A DNA stretch of 64,000 nucleotides from Bog-473 sp963777485 (GCA_963777485.1 CAVZQP010000001.1:930001-994000), one strand, 5' to 3'; shown: positions 1 to 9,322, numbered from the stretch's first letter. Made by a program: numbers and translations. Notes: a model not told the origin generated them from the sequence alone.

Positions 1-1
1 A

Positions 2-64
2 GCCGAAGGTGCAGTGGCGCTCGACGTCGAGCACCATCACGCGGAAGGGGCGGAGCAAACCTGA
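2..64 (+). CDS. Possible C-terminal end of a gene cut by the left edge
   Basis: Frame 2 is open from the left edge to a TGA at 62-64 and would encode about 20 residues ending in HAEGAEQT. This may be the tail of an upstream gene, but the fragment is too short to identify and could be a chance open frame. The following 130 bases up to the next gene show nothing recognisable. Confidence 0.2.
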   Translation, partial: AEGAVALDVEHHHAEGAEQT

Positions 65-193
65 AGAGTCCTCCGCGGAACGACCCGTCTGAAGCAGAGT
101 CTGAGCGAGGGGCTAGCGTCGCCTGGTTGCGCCACGCCGGGTAACGGTGCCGGTCGCACGCCAGAGATTCCCGGAAAGCAGCTGCCCTCGATA

Positions 194-2929
194 GTGGACC
201 GACTCCGAGCACACATCGGACCCCTGTGGCCCTACGCGGTGCTCATCGCCATCCCTCTGTGCGGGTTCGTGCTGCCCGACCTCATCTGGGGCCGGCTGCT
301 CATCACGGGCGACAACCTCCAGCAGAACTATCCCCTCCACGTGCTGGTGGGCTCGATGCTGCGGCACGGGCAACTGCCCTTCTGGAACCAGTACATCTTC
401 AGCGGTACACCGCTCATGGCGGACTTCAACGCCGGCGCGTTCTACCCACTGATGGCCTTCTTCGTGGTCCTTCCGGACCGTGCCGCCTGGATCGCCACCG
501 AGGTCGTCCTCTTCTCGGTGATCGCTACGGGGATGTACGCCTTCCTGCGGGCGCTGAAGCTCTCGACGGTCGCCTGCCTCCTGGGGGCGGCCACGTTCGC
601 GTTCGCCGGCCCCGTGCTGGGCCAGGTGAACCACGTGGACATGACCGAGGGGTTTGCCGCGATCCCATGGATGCTGCTGGCGGTCCACCACATCGTGCGC
701 GACGGCCGATGGCGGTGGGCAATCGTGCTCGGGATCGCCTACGCGACCGTGATCCTGGCCGGGGCGCCGGAGGCGATGCTCGACGAAGCGCTCCTCGTCC
801 TCGCGTACGTGGTCATGTCAGCGGGACTGAGCCGTGAGCGCTGGTGGCGCGTTGTCAGCCGTGGTGCGACCGGGGCAGCGCTGGCACTGTCCTTGGCGGC
901 GATCCAATGGCTCCCGGGCCTGGAAGCGATCCGCACCTCGCAACGGGGCTTCGGGTTCGACGCAGCTACCGGGAGCTATCCGACGCCGTTCAGCATCTTT
1001 GCCCTTGTGCCATACCTCGATGGCGGGTACGGGCGCTTGGGGGAGATCGGGTTCTTCAGTCAGTACAACCTGCCCGAGGTCGAGATCTACTTGGGCCTGC
1101 TCCCGCTGATTGCGATTGTGACCCTTCTGCATCCACGGTGGCCGAGCAGGATCGCACCGCGCGATCGGCTCACCTGGTACGCCGTGGGCACCTTCGGCTT
1201 CCTGTTGGCCCTCGGCGGCAACACGCCGCTTGAGCGGTTCTTCAACCGCATACCCCTCTACGGGCACCAGCGGCTGCAGAGCCGCAACATGATCATCGTT
1301 GCGACGGCGATCAGTGTCCTGTTTGCAGGATGGCTCGATCGCACCGATGCCCCGCCTGCCGACGCGCGTTGGCGCCGATACGACCGCATCATGGGATTGG
1401 TGCCCCTCGCGCTCATCGCGATCCTGGTGGTGTGGGCGCTCGCCGCGACGGGTTCACTCGTGCACGTCTTCGCAGGTACCCCCGCGGGGCCAGGCGTCAC
1501 CCACACGGTTCGCGAGGCGACGATCATCGCGCTTGCATTCGCCGTCGGCGCGGCGGCGATCGTCTGGCTACGTCCCCGGCTCACTACGAAGCAGTGGGCG
1601 GCGGCAGCGGCGGCTTTCGTCGCCATCGACCTGGGCCTCATGGCACTCACGAGCCAGCTCGTGGCATCGCCACCGAACGACCTCGTGAGTGGCACGACCC
1701 CCGTCCAGAAGTTGATGGCGGCCCATCTCTCACCGGGAGGGCGCTTCATCAACTACGACCCACAGGCGTACGCGAGTTCGGCGGTCAGCCTGCAAGGGGT
1801 CCCGGATCTGAACATCATTCCCGGCATGCCGTCGATCTCGGGGTACGCGTCCATCGTGAACGGAAACTACGAATCGGTCACGCACACACACGAGCAGTAC
1901 GACCTGGACATCGGGCAGCTCGGTTCCGGCATGCTCGACCGGTTGAACCTCCAGCAGATCGTGACGGTGCCTGAGTACTTCCTCGTGCCGCTCGGTTCCG
2001 GGCCCACATCGTTGTCCACCTTGCAGCAGACGTCCGAGAGCTACGGCGCCGACCCCGTCCTCGTCCAGGGCTACGGGTCGAACTACAACGAGACGGCATA
2101 CCCGTTCTATCCGGGGCCACGCCCGTCACTGCACTCGGGCCAAACCCAGTCGTGGTACTTCGGAGAGTCCCTCGAGCCGACCGCGGCATCGCTGCTGTTC
2201 ACCCATGCCACCGCCTCCACCGCACTCGTCCGATTCGGGCTCCTCCGAGCAGACGGCTCGACTTCGTGGGGACCAACGGTGTCATTGAGAGCGGGAGCGA
2301 CCCGAGTCAGCGCGTACCTGACGAGAGGGCAAGGCATCGGTCTGTCCGTTCAGGTGGTGGGTTCGTTGCCGGCGCACCAAGCAGTCATCGCGGTGGGTGG
2401 TCAGTCGTACGAGCTTGCAGGCTCCCTGTCGTCCACGGTCGTGCCGGGACCATGGCACCAGGCGGGCATGGCGCAGGGCTATGTCGTCTACACCTCCGCC
2501 AAGCCGCCGAAGGCGATCACCGCCTCGACCGAAAACGGACGTCCACTCGCGGTCAAGGTGCTTTCGAGCACCACGAAGTCCGAGCAGGTCAGTGTCGATG
2601 CGCCGGGTCCCTCTTCGGTGATCCGCTCCGTGGCCTGGGACCCGGGATGGCAAGCCAACATCTCGGTCAATGGGGGTGCGTCACATGTCGTGACCGTGCA
2701 CTCCTACGACCTCGTCCAGAAGGTCAACATCCCGGCTGGTCATGTGGTCGTGACGTTCCACTACCGTCCGCCCCATCTCACCGCGGCGGGTGTGCTCAGC
2801 ATCGGCGCGGTCGCGTTTCTGCTGGCGCTCCTCATCGGTTGGCTCGTGGTGCGGCGCCGGCGTGGCCCAGCAGACGCCGGTTCGTCCGCGTCCGACCCGG
2901 AACGAGCACCCCAAGCTGTCACGGTCTGA
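194..2929 (+). CDS. YfhO-family polytopic membrane protein
   Basis: The 911-residue protein resembles YfhO/GT-C-like membrane proteins, which are thought to act in cell-surface glycan or teichoic acid glycosylation. The first loop carries the typical GDNLQQNYPLH and FWNQYIFSGTPLMADFNAGAFYP stretches. About ten hydrophobic segments fill residues 10 to 480, a large extracytoplasmic domain follows (about 490 to 860), and a last membrane helix near residue 870 ends in a basic RRRR stretch. The start is a GTG at 194; no strong ribosome site precedes it. It converges with egtD, 42 bases away. The family match is reasonably sure; substrate and reaction are unknown. Confidence 0.75.
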   Translation: MDRLRAHIGPLWPYAVLIAIPLCGFVLPDLIWGRLLITGDNLQQNYPLHVLVGSMLRHGQLPFWNQYIFSGTPLMADFNAGAFYPLMAFFVVLPDRAAWIATEVVLFSVIATGMYAFLRALKLSTVACLLGAATFAFAGPVLGQVNHVDMTEGFAAIPWMLLAVHHIVRDGRWRWAIVLGIAYATVILAGAPEAMLDEALLVLAYVVMSAGLSRERWWRVVSRGATGAALALSLAAIQWLPGLEAIRTSQRGFGFDAATGSYPTPFSIFALVPYLDGGYGRLGEIGFFSQYNLPEVEIYLGLLPLIAIVTLLHPRWPSRIAPRDRLTWYAVGTFGFLLALGGNTPLERFFNRIPLYGHQRLQSRNMIIVATAISVLFAGWLDRTDAPPADARWRRYDRIMGLVPLALIAILVVWALAATGSLVHVFAGTPAGPGVTHTVREATIIALAFAVGAAAIVWLRPRLTTKQWAAAAAAFVAIDLGLMALTSQLVASPPNDLVSGTTPVQKLMAAHLSPGGRFINYDPQAYASSAVSLQGVPDLNIIPGMPSISGYASIVNGNYESVTHTHEQYDLDIGQLGSGMLDRLNLQQIVTVPEYFLVPLGSGPTSLSTLQQTSESYGADPVLVQGYGSNYNETAYPFYPGPRPSLHSGQTQSWYFGESLEPTAASLLFTHATASTALVRFGLLRADGSTSWGPTVSLRAGATRVSAYLTRGQGIGLSVQVVGSLPAHQAVIAVGGQSYELAGSLSSTVVPGPWHQAGMAQGYVVYTSAKPPKAITASTENGRPLAVKVLSSTTKSEQVSVDAPGPSSVIRSVAWDPGWQANISVNGGASHVVTVHSYDLVQKVNIPAGHVVVTFHYRPPHLTAAGVLSIGAVAFLLALLIGWLVVRRRRGPADAGSSASDPERAPQAVTV

Positions 2930-2971
2930 CTCCGGATGGCTGCGGGCCGCCCTCGTGCCCGCGATCGGGCC

Positions 2972-3943
2972 TCAGCAATAGGGGTGGGCCAGTGTCAGCA
3001 GGAACTCGCCGTCCGTGGCGCCCCATATCTCCTCGACGACGAATCCGGCCTGCACGAGTTCGGCTTCCACGCGTGACGGGGTGAATTTGGCACTGATCTC
3101 GGTCAGGAGGTCCTCACCCTTCTCGAAGTGGACGGTGATGCCCGCATCGGCGAGCGACACGTCGACAGCCTCTTCGGCTCGCAACCGCATTTCGATCCAC
3201 TGCTCATCCTCGTTCCACAGCGCCACGTGGCGGAACCGATCCGGGTCAAAGTTGCCGCCCAGCTGCTGGTTGAGCACGTGCAGCACGTTCCGGTTGAATT
3301 CTGCGGTCACTCCAGCCTCGTCGTCATAGGCCGCGACGAGACGCGCCCGGTCCTTGACCAGGTCCGTTCCGAGGAGGAGCGAATCGTCGCTCGACATCGT
3401 GCAGTTGAGGTCGAAGAGGAATCGAGCTCGTTGCGCCGGGTCGAGGTTGCCGATGGTGCCCCCGAGGAAGGCGACCATTCGCCGGCCGTCGTCCGGGATC
3501 TCGGCCAGGTGATGGTGGAAGTCTCCGATCACGAGATGGAGGTCGAGCCCGAGGAACTCATCCGAAAGGGTGTCCGCGGCGCCGCGGAGGAACTCGTCGC
3601 TGACGTCGAAGGGGACGTAGCGCGAGAGCGTCCCAGCGTCCTGGAGTGCCGACAGGAGCACGCGCGTCTTGTCGCACGCGCCGGCGCCGAGCTCGACGAG
3701 TGTGTCAGCCTTGGCCAATCCTGCGATTGCCGGAGCGTGGGTCTCGAGCAGCATCCGCTCGGCACGAGTCGGGTAGTACTCGGGAAGCTGGGTGATCTCC
3801 TCGAACAGGCGACTGCCGCGCTCGTCGTAGAACCACACGGGAGGGATCGACTTCACCGCTCCCTGGAGACCCCGTAACGCGTCAGACTGCATCTGGACCC
3901 GGACGTCTTCCTCGGAGAGATGCACATCGATTGTGTAGGACAT
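2972..3943 (-). CDS. egtD: L-histidine N-alpha-methyltransferase
   Basis: EgtD trimethylates the alpha-amino group of histidine with three SAM to make hercynine, the first step of ergothioneine synthesis in the cytoplasm. At 323 residues the length is normal. Family signatures are FDERGS-like DERGSRLFEEIT with EYYPTRAE near residues 40-60, the SAM loop LVELGAGACDKTR near 83-95, and FLGGTIGNLDP near 160. The ATG at 3943 lies 3 bases after the egtB stop, so the two genes form one operon with egtB first. Hercynine made here is the substrate of EgtB. Confidence 0.95.
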   Translation of the reverse strand: MSYTIDVHLSEEDVRVQMQSDALRGLQGAVKSIPPVWFYDERGSRLFEEITQLPEYYPTRAERMLLETHAPAIAGLAKADTLVELGAGACDKTRVLLSALQDAGTLSRYVPFDVSDEFLRGAADTLSDEFLGLDLHLVIGDFHHHLAEIPDDGRRMVAFLGGTIGNLDPAQRARFLFDLNCTMSSDDSLLLGTDLVKDRARLVAAYDDEAGVTAEFNRNVLHVLNQQLGGNFDPDRFRHVALWNEDEQWIEMRLRAEEAVDVSLADAGITVHFEKGEDLLTEISAKFTPSRVEAELVQAGFVVEEIWGATDGEFLLTLAHPYC

Positions 3944-3946
3944 GGC

Positions 3947-5221
3947 TCAGGGATCCTGCGCCAGCCGTACGCCACCGAACGGCCAGCGGGCGCCCGGCGG
4001 GAAGAAGTTCCGATACGTCGAGCGGGTGTGACCCTGCGGCGTGGCACAGCATCCGCCTCGCAAGACGTACTGACTCACCATGAACTTCCCGTTGTATTCA
4101 CCGACTGCCCCGGGAGCGGCGCGGAACCCTGGATACGGAGCGTAGGAGCTCGACGTCCATTCCCACGTGTCGCCGTACAGGCCATTGGTGGTGACGGCAG
4201 GAAGGGGGTGGGGCGCGCCCCGTCCAAGGAAGTCGTCGCGCAGGAAGTTGTCACCTTCACCGTTGATTGCTGCGACGGTCTCCCACTCCGACTCTGTCGG
4301 CAACCGCATGCCGGTCCAGTGCGCGAACGCGTCGGCCTCGTAATAGCTCACATGGCAGACAGGCTCGTCTGGGTCGACAGGCCGGAGACCTGACAGCGTG
4401 AACTGGAGCCACCGGTCGGGGTTGTCGGGATCGCGTGACCAGTAGAGGGGCGCGTCCCAATCCTGTGCGTTGACGACGGCCCACCCGTCGGAGAGCCAGA
4501 ATTCCGGACGTCGGTAGCCGTCGTCCTCCATGAACGACAGCCAGTCGCCACAGGTCACAGGACGGTCGGCGAGCCCGAAGGGAGTGAGGTGCACCGTGTG
4601 GACCGGGTACTCGTTGTCGAATCCGAACCCCACGCCGCGGTGGCCGATCTCCACGGGGCCGCCGTCGTGTTCGAGCCAGCCGGCCTTGGGAGGGTGGCCT
4701 TCGGCGCGGGCGAGTGTCGCGGGCAAATAAACGGGATACAGCGGATTGCGCGACAGCACATGCTTGATGTCCATCAGCAGGAGCTCTTGGTGCTGTTGCT
4801 CATGGTGGAGCCCGAGCGTGATCAGATCGACCAGACCGGGCTGGCCGGTATCGCGCAACAAAGCGTCCATCTGACCGTCCACGTAGGCGCGATATCTGGC
4901 GATTTCGTCGATGCCCGGACGTGACAAGAGGCCGCGCTCGGGCCGGGGGTGCCGTGCGCCCATGGCCTCGTAGTAGGAGTTGAAGATGTACGCGTACGCG
5001 TCGTCGAACGCGTGATAACCCTGCTCGTACTCGCCGAGGACGAACGTCTCGAAGAACCAAGTGACGTGTGCCCGGTGCCACTTCGTGGGGCTGACGTCCG
5101 GCATCGTCTGCACCGTTTGATCTTCTGCGCTGAGCACAGACGCCAATCGCTCGGTCGTAGCCCGTATCCGGAGGTACTCCTCCAGTAGGTCGGATGGCGC
5201 CGCAGGACCGCTCATCGTCAT
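3947..5221 (-). CDS. egtB: Ergothioneine sulfoxide synthase
   Basis: EgtB is a non-heme iron enzyme that joins hercynine to a thiol (gamma-Glu-Cys or cysteine) and oxidises it to the sulfoxide. The N-terminal DinB-like domain has KWHRAH near residue 50 and the iron-binding HxxxHxE motif (HEQQHQE) near 140-146. The C-terminal half is a formylglycine-generating-enzyme-like domain with PVTCGDW, RLPTESEWE and VLRGGCCATP. The ATG at 5221 is preferred because AAAGGGA lies 10 bases upstream; an in-frame GTG at 5242 would add seven residues. No egtA, egtC or egtE lies nearby. Confidence 0.93.
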   Translation of the reverse strand: MTMSGPAAPSDLLEEYLRIRATTERLASVLSAEDQTVQTMPDVSPTKWHRAHVTWFFETFVLGEYEQGYHAFDDAYAYIFNSYYEAMGARHPRPERGLLSRPGIDEIARYRAYVDGQMDALLRDTGQPGLVDLITLGLHHEQQHQELLLMDIKHVLSRNPLYPVYLPATLARAEGHPPKAGWLEHDGGPVEIGHRGVGFGFDNEYPVHTVHLTPFGLADRPVTCGDWLSFMEDDGYRRPEFWLSDGWAVVNAQDWDAPLYWSRDPDNPDRWLQFTLSGLRPVDPDEPVCHVSYYEADAFAHWTGMRLPTESEWETVAAINGEGDNFLRDDFLGRGAPHPLPAVTTNGLYGDTWEWTSSSYAPYPGFRAAPGAVGEYNGKFMVSQYVLRGGCCATPQGHTRSTYRNFFPPGARWPFGGVRLAQDP

Positions 5222-5453
5222 GGGATCCGTCCCTTTCGCCACCCCTCGAGGAGCGGTCGCACACGCTTGCCGTACGATTGCGGGTCACCCTACCCAGATG
5301 TTGTGACGATCAGACGCGCACCATGCAATTTCTCAACGGACCAGGTAGTACCCCGGTGCGGGCTCCGGAGTACGAGCCCGGGTCGTCATCGGCTCCGCAG
5401 CCTCCTCGATCGCAAGCTGAGACCGATCACCCTCCGCAGACAGCCGGGTAGCG

Positions 5454-5459
5454 TACTGT
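5454..5459 (+). promoter_or_regulatory. Candidate -10 element for leaderless transcription of the 5468 gene
   Basis: TACTGT ends 8 bases before the ATG at 5468. This spacing would put the transcription start at or next to the start codon. No clear -35 was seen. Confidence 0.35.
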
Positions 5460-5467
5460 CCGTTCCA

Positions 5468-6133
5468 ATGCAGAGCCCGACCTTGTCACGCGAAGAGGTC
5501 GATGTGTACGTGGGCGCGGTCGACTGGCTGAGGGGCATTCTGTCCCGCGTCGAGGTGGTGGAGTCCTGGAACAAGCCGAGCGCGGTGGCGCGCTACACCG
5601 TCGGAGGCGTCTCGGCGCACGCGGTCCACGGTGTGCTCTGGTTGGAGCAGGTCTTGAAGGATGCGGAGCCCGTCGGCCTGAGAAGGGTGAAGGTCCCCGA
5701 TTACATGGGCCTCAACCGCATGGACGGCGACCACGACGATCCGTTCGGTGCTTCCCTGCGATCCGCGGCGGAGACATTTGCCGAAACAGGCGCGCACATC
5801 GTGGCGGCAGCGCTCACGGTATCGCGTGACGAATTGGTGACATTGCTCAGCGCGTTGCCCGCGTCGCGGGCCGTACCGGTGATCCGGGTGCCCGGGGCTT
5901 ACGCACCACTACAGGAATATCTGCCGACGAGGATTCTCGAGGCAATTGTCCACGGTGACGACGTGGCCTGCAGTGTGCCGGGCCTTGAGGTGCCGGACCC
6001 CCCGCCGGAGGCCCTAACCGCCGGCTTGGAGGTTTGTATGGAGATGGCACGTGCCCGAGTAGGAGACCTGGAGGCCCTGCGCGCCTTCGCTCGGGTCGAG
6101 CGTGCGATCCCCGACGCCCTGCGCGTGTTCTGA
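5468..6133 (+). CDS. Maleylpyruvate isomerase-type mycothiol-dependent (DinB-fold) protein
   Basis: The 221-residue protein looks like an MDMPI N-terminal-type DinB four-helix protein. Such actinobacterial proteins often use mycothiol as a cofactor or act as uncharacterised metal-dependent thiol transferases. Visible hallmarks are a first-helix start (EEVDVYVGAVDWLRGIL), a metal-site histidine candidate in SAHAVHGVLW near residue 50, and the EAIVHGDDVA motif near 160 that supplies the other ligands. The ATG at 5468 is chosen because the homology begins there; the open frame upstream has no family resemblance. It is divergent from egtB. The exact substrate cannot be read from sequence. Confidence 0.7.
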   Translation: MQSPTLSREEVDVYVGAVDWLRGILSRVEVVESWNKPSAVARYTVGGVSAHAVHGVLWLEQVLKDAEPVGLRRVKVPDYMGLNRMDGDHDDPFGASLRSAAETFAETGAHIVAAALTVSRDELVTLLSALPASRAVPVIRVPGAYAPLQEYLPTRILEAIVHGDDVACSVPGLEVPDPPPEALTAGLEVCMEMARARVGDLEALRAFARVERAIPDALRVF

Positions 6134-6142
6134 GCCTGCTTC

Positions 6143-7057
6143 CTAGGCGAGGACCTTGCGCCTGAAGTTCTTGAGGCCGAGGGTGAGGAAGATCACGCTG
6201 AACGCAATGATGGCGGGGTAGATCACGTAGAGGTGCATGTGCGCAGCGTCCGTAAAGGCCGCTCGCATGCCGTCGTTGATATAGATCAGCGGGTTGATCA
6301 GAACGATGATCTGGAGCCAGTGGATCGGTCCGGCCTTGACCGGAGCCAACCGCGTCCATTGGTAGTAGGTGCCACCGAGGAACGTGATGGGCAGCACGAT
6401 GAAGCCGAACATCAGCCCCAGGTTGCGCGGCTCGAAGGCTGTGCCGAGCAACAGCCCGAGCGAAGCCATGCAGATGCACGACAGCGGCACAAGGGTGACG
6501 ATCAAGAGCCAGTGCAGATTGATGTTGGCTTCGACGCCGGAGGCGTGCACGACCGACGCGATGGGCAGAACGATGGCAGCCGATATGAGCCCCTGGGCGC
6601 CCCCGGAAATCACCTTTGACATCGCAACCAGCCAGATGGGACACGGCGCCTGCACCCGGTCCTCGATCTCGCGCGTGAACCCGAATTCCTGGGCGAGCTG
6701 CATGGCCACGGCCTGGATGCCCTGGAACATGATGGAGAGTCCGACGACGCCTGGCACGAGGACGGTGGCAAATGCTGACTCGGCACCCGGAATGCCGCTG
6801 GCGGCGCCTATGCCTTGGCCGATCTTCGGGAAAACATAGAGGAACACGAAACACAGGAGGAACGGCTGCACGAGCGTCCGCACCGTGAACTCAATCTTGT
6901 GTTTCCACAGGACCACCATGTCGCGCAGGATCAACGCCCTGAGCGAGGTCCAGCTGGCCGCGGATGCGGACCGGCTCGGCGTCAGGTCGACGTGGCGCGA
7001 GCCGGGTGTGCCGAAAGCCGCAGATGCGAGGTCCGAAGACGAGGTCGCGGTCGCCAT
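6143..7057 (-). CDS. ABC-2 type transporter permease (DrrB-like)
   Basis: The 304-residue membrane subunit of an ABC exporter has an N-terminal cytosolic stretch of about 45 residues and then six hydrophobic segments (about 65-85, 105-130, 155-180, 190-215, 220-240, 270-295). The pattern GVVGLSIMFQGIQAVAMQLAQEFGFTREIEDRVQAP, here quoted as key residues FTREIEDR near 120, is typical of daunorubicin-resistance permeases. It begins 1 base inside the stop of the upstream ATPase gene (TAATG), so the two are translationally coupled. The cargo is unknown; drug or lipid export is usual for the family. Confidence 0.85.
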   Translation of the reverse strand: MATATSSSDLASAAFGTPGSRHVDLTPSRSASAASWTSLRALILRDMVVLWKHKIEFTVRTLVQPFLLCFVFLYVFPKIGQGIGAASGIPGAESAFATVLVPGVVGLSIMFQGIQAVAMQLAQEFGFTREIEDRVQAPCPIWLVAMSKVISGGAQGLISAAIVLPIASVVHASGVEANINLHWLLIVTLVPLSCICMASLGLLLGTAFEPRNLGLMFGFIVLPITFLGGTYYQWTRLAPVKAGPIHWLQIIVLINPLIYINDGMRAAFTDAAHMHLYVIYPAIIAFSVIFLTLGLKNFRRKVLA

Positions 7058-8052
7058 TAGTCGCGCAATTCCTTCCCCGTGAGACCGATGAACACGGTCT
7101 CGAGTGTCGGCTCGGCAACGGAGAGGTCAGCCAGTGAGATGCCCGCGGATTCGGCCGCCTCGACGACCCGCGGGACCAGACGATCCGAACCGCGCATCTG
7201 CAGTTCGAGACCGTCGGAAATCGGGCGAGTGCGCGTCAGACCTTCGAGCCGGCTTTCGAAGGCCGCGGCGAGAGCGTTTGTGTCCCCAGCGGCCTTGACG
7301 GTGACGATGGTGTCGGCACCGACGCTGCGCTTGAGCTCGGTGGGTGTGTCGAGGGCGAGGATCTTGCCGTGGTCCATGATCGCGACGCGGTCGCACAGCT
7401 TGTCTGCTTCCTCCATGTAGTGGGTGGTCAACATGATCGTCTGGCCTTCGGCGTTCAAACCTCCGAGAAGATCCCAGAGGGCCAAACGACCCTGCGGATC
7501 GAGCCCAGCGGTTGGCTCGTCGAGGAAAAGGACGGCCGGCCGATGGAAGATCGCCCGGGCCACCATGAGGCGTTGCGCCATGCCGCCCGACAGGGCATAG
7601 ACCGAAGCTTTGGCAAAACGGCTGAGCTGGAAGCGCTCCAAGAGGTCGTCCGCGGTCTGGCGGCACTCTCTTGCGCCCATCCCGAAGAGACGCCCGTGGA
7701 AGTACAAGTTCTCCCATGGAGTCAGTTGTCGGTCGAGCGTGTTCTGCTGGGACACGACGCCGATCAGTTGTTTGACCAGGGTGGGGTGCCGGAGGACGTC
7801 TATGCCGCCCACGAACGCGCCCCCGCTCGTTGGAATGACGCGCGTGGTGAGCACACCGACCGTCGTGGTCTTTCCGGCACCGTTAGGCCCGAGCAGCCCG
7901 AAGACCTCGCCCGTGCCGACCCGGAGATTCAGCCCGTCGACCGCACGGAAGTCCGCGCCGGAGTAGGTCTTGATGAGATCGACCGTCTCGATGATCGGTC
8001 TGGCATCAGGGCCGGTGCCATCGAGCGTCGTCGCGCTGGCAGTCGTCGTCAT
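7057..8052 (-). CDS. ABC transporter ATP-binding protein (DrrA-like)
   Basis: This 331-residue ATPase powers the permease encoded next to it. It shows Walker A GPNGAGKTT near residue 57, the Q-loop at GVVSQQNTLD near 100, the signature ALSGGMAQRL near 153, Walker B VLFLDEPTAGLDP near 175 and the switch histidine in LTTHYMEEADKLCD near 210. The C-terminal 90 residues match the DrrA-type regulatory extension. The gene follows padR by 31 bases on the same strand, so padR-ATPase-permease is a likely operon under PadR control. Confidence 0.93.
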   Translation of the reverse strand: MTTTASATTLDGTGPDARPIIETVDLIKTYSGADFRAVDGLNLRVGTGEVFGLLGPNGAGKTTTVGVLTTRVIPTSGGAFVGGIDVLRHPTLVKQLIGVVSQQNTLDRQLTPWENLYFHGRLFGMGARECRQTADDLLERFQLSRFAKASVYALSGGMAQRLMVARAIFHRPAVLFLDEPTAGLDPQGRLALWDLLGGLNAEGQTIMLTTHYMEEADKLCDRVAIMDHGKILALDTPTELKRSVGADTIVTVKAAGDTNALAAAFESRLEGLTRTRPISDGLELQMRGSDRLVPRVVEAAESAGISLADLSVAEPTLETVFIGLTGKELRD

Positions 8053-8083
8053 GGCTCATTGAGCACAGTACCGGGCCTTCGCC

Positions 8084-8635
8084 TCAGTCCTCGGCCAAGA
8101 TCTGGTAGAGCTCCTTGCGCGCTCGCTGGATGATGGCGATGCCGCGGTCGACCTGGGCCGCATCTCCGGCACCAGCCAACTGCTTGGCGGCGCTGGCCAG
8201 CTGTCCGAGTGCTTCGCGGAGGCTGCGGACCTTGTCGTCGGTCTCGCCAGCGGCCCGAAACGGTCCTTCGTTCTTCTCTGCTTCGGCGCGGCCGGCGTCC
8301 GTCAGGGCGTACGTACGGCTCCCGTCGACGTCCGAGGAGCGCACCAGCCCCTCGTCCTCGAGCATCTGCAGGTGGGGGTACACCGAGCCCGGGCTGGGGC
8401 GCCAGAGTCCGCCGCTCATCTCCTCGAGTCGGCGCATGACTTCGTAACCGTGAGCGGGCTCGTCGCGCAGGGCGAGCAGGATGGCGGTGCGGATCGCCCC
8501 CCGCCGCATCCTCCGCCCGCCGCCCCAACCGCCGCGGCCGCCACCCCAGCGCATGCCGGGGCCACGCATGGCGTGTGCGAAGAAGTGTTCGTGCAGGTGC
8601 TCGTGTTCGGCACCATGGTCGTGTTCGTGAGGCAT
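8084..8635 (-). CDS. PadR-family transcriptional regulator with His-rich N-terminus
   Basis: The 183-residue protein has a PadR winged-helix domain (about residues 42-115: AIRTAILLALRDEPAHGYEVMRRL, then SPGSVYPHLQMLEDEGLV and the wing SRTYALTDAGR, each typical) and a C-terminal helical dimer arm. Before the DNA-binding domain lies a stretch with seven His and several Glu/Asp (HEHDHGAEHEHLHEHFFAH), followed by a Gly/Arg/Trp-rich linker. The ATG at 8635 has AGGAGA 8 bases upstream. PadR proteins usually repress themselves and an adjacent exporter until a ligand binds. A metal-sensing role for the His tract is conjecture. Confidence 0.88.
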   Translation of the reverse strand: MPHEHDHGAEHEHLHEHFFAHAMRGPGMRWGGGRGGWGGGRRMRRGAIRTAILLALRDEPAHGYEVMRRLEEMSGGLWRPSPGSVYPHLQMLEDEGLVRSSDVDGSRTYALTDAGRAEAEKNEGPFRAAGETDDKVRSLREALGQLASAAKQLAGAGDAAQVDRGIAIIQRARKELYQILAED

Positions 8636-8687
8636 TTGTCGTTTCTCCTGGTCAATCGTTTCGGGTCTGGTCCCGTTATGTAATGTA

Positions 8688-8703
8688 CGATAATGATATA
8701 TCG
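8688..8703. promoter_or_regulatory. AT-rich inverted repeat, candidate PadR operator
   Basis: CGATA, a 6-base spacer and TATCG form a perfect inverted repeat within an AT-rich patch (8677-8709) that stands out in this GC-rich DNA. It lies about 50 bases upstream of padR, where an autoregulatory operator and promoter would be expected. Assignment to PadR is by position only. Confidence 0.45.
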
Positions 8704-8867
8704 AAATAGTTCGGAACGTGCACCCAAGTCCGCGGAAGTGGGGAATCCCCATGCTGAGATGGGTGGTCAGACCTGCTCCGTCTGAGCCCAGGGGAGGAAA
8801 TGGCGCATTTCGGCACGCACAGAACACAGTTCGTGGGCATCGCCGGGTTCGGGCGGTCGGCGCCCCG

Positions 8868-9311
8868 ATGAGCCAGCCGCAAGGAGGCCTCAGCGAGGCC
8901 GAACAACTCGAGCGGCGCGCGGCCATGCCGGCGATCTTCGCCAAGACGCCCTTCTTGTCGTGGCTCGGCCTTGCCGTCGAGCGTTACGAGCCCGACGACG
9001 TCGCAACCCGCCTGCCGTTCCGCCACGAGTTGAGCAACGACGGCTCGACCTACCACGGCGGCGTCGTCGGCGCGGTGATCGACACGACAGGAGCGCTCGC
9101 GGCGTGGTCGAACCACGACTTCGACCGGGGCATCCGGGCTTCGACGGTCTCGATGGCCCTCCAGTACGTCGCCGGAAGCTCCGGCGGGGATCTCCTGTGT
9201 TCGGCGCGTACCGTCCGGCGCGCGCGCGAGCTCATCTTCACCGAGATCATTGCGACCGACGAGTCGGGCAAAGTTCTCGCGCACGGGTTGCAGACGTACC
9301 GGATCGCCTGA
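8868..9311 (+). CDS. PaaI-family hotdog thioesterase
   Basis: The 147-residue protein fits a single hotdog domain of the PaaI/YbgC acyl-CoA thioesterase type: FLSWLGLAVERYEPDDVATRL, then GSTYHGGVVGAVIDTTGALAA, where HGG..G..D is the usual active-site loop near residues 62-72, and a C-terminal strand pair ending VLAHGLQTYRIA. The start at 8868 is chosen because the domain needs only a short N-terminal helix. It is convergent with the SDR gene (gap 11 bases). The acyl substrate is unknown. Confidence 0.8.
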   Translation: MSQPQGGLSEAEQLERRAAMPAIFAKTPFLSWLGLAVERYEPDDVATRLPFRHELSNDGSTYHGGVVGAVIDTTGALAAWSNHDFDRGIRASTVSMALQYVAGSSGGDLLCSARTVRRARELIFTEIIATDESGKVLAHGLQTYRIA

Positions 9312-9322
9312 GGCGTCGCGGG

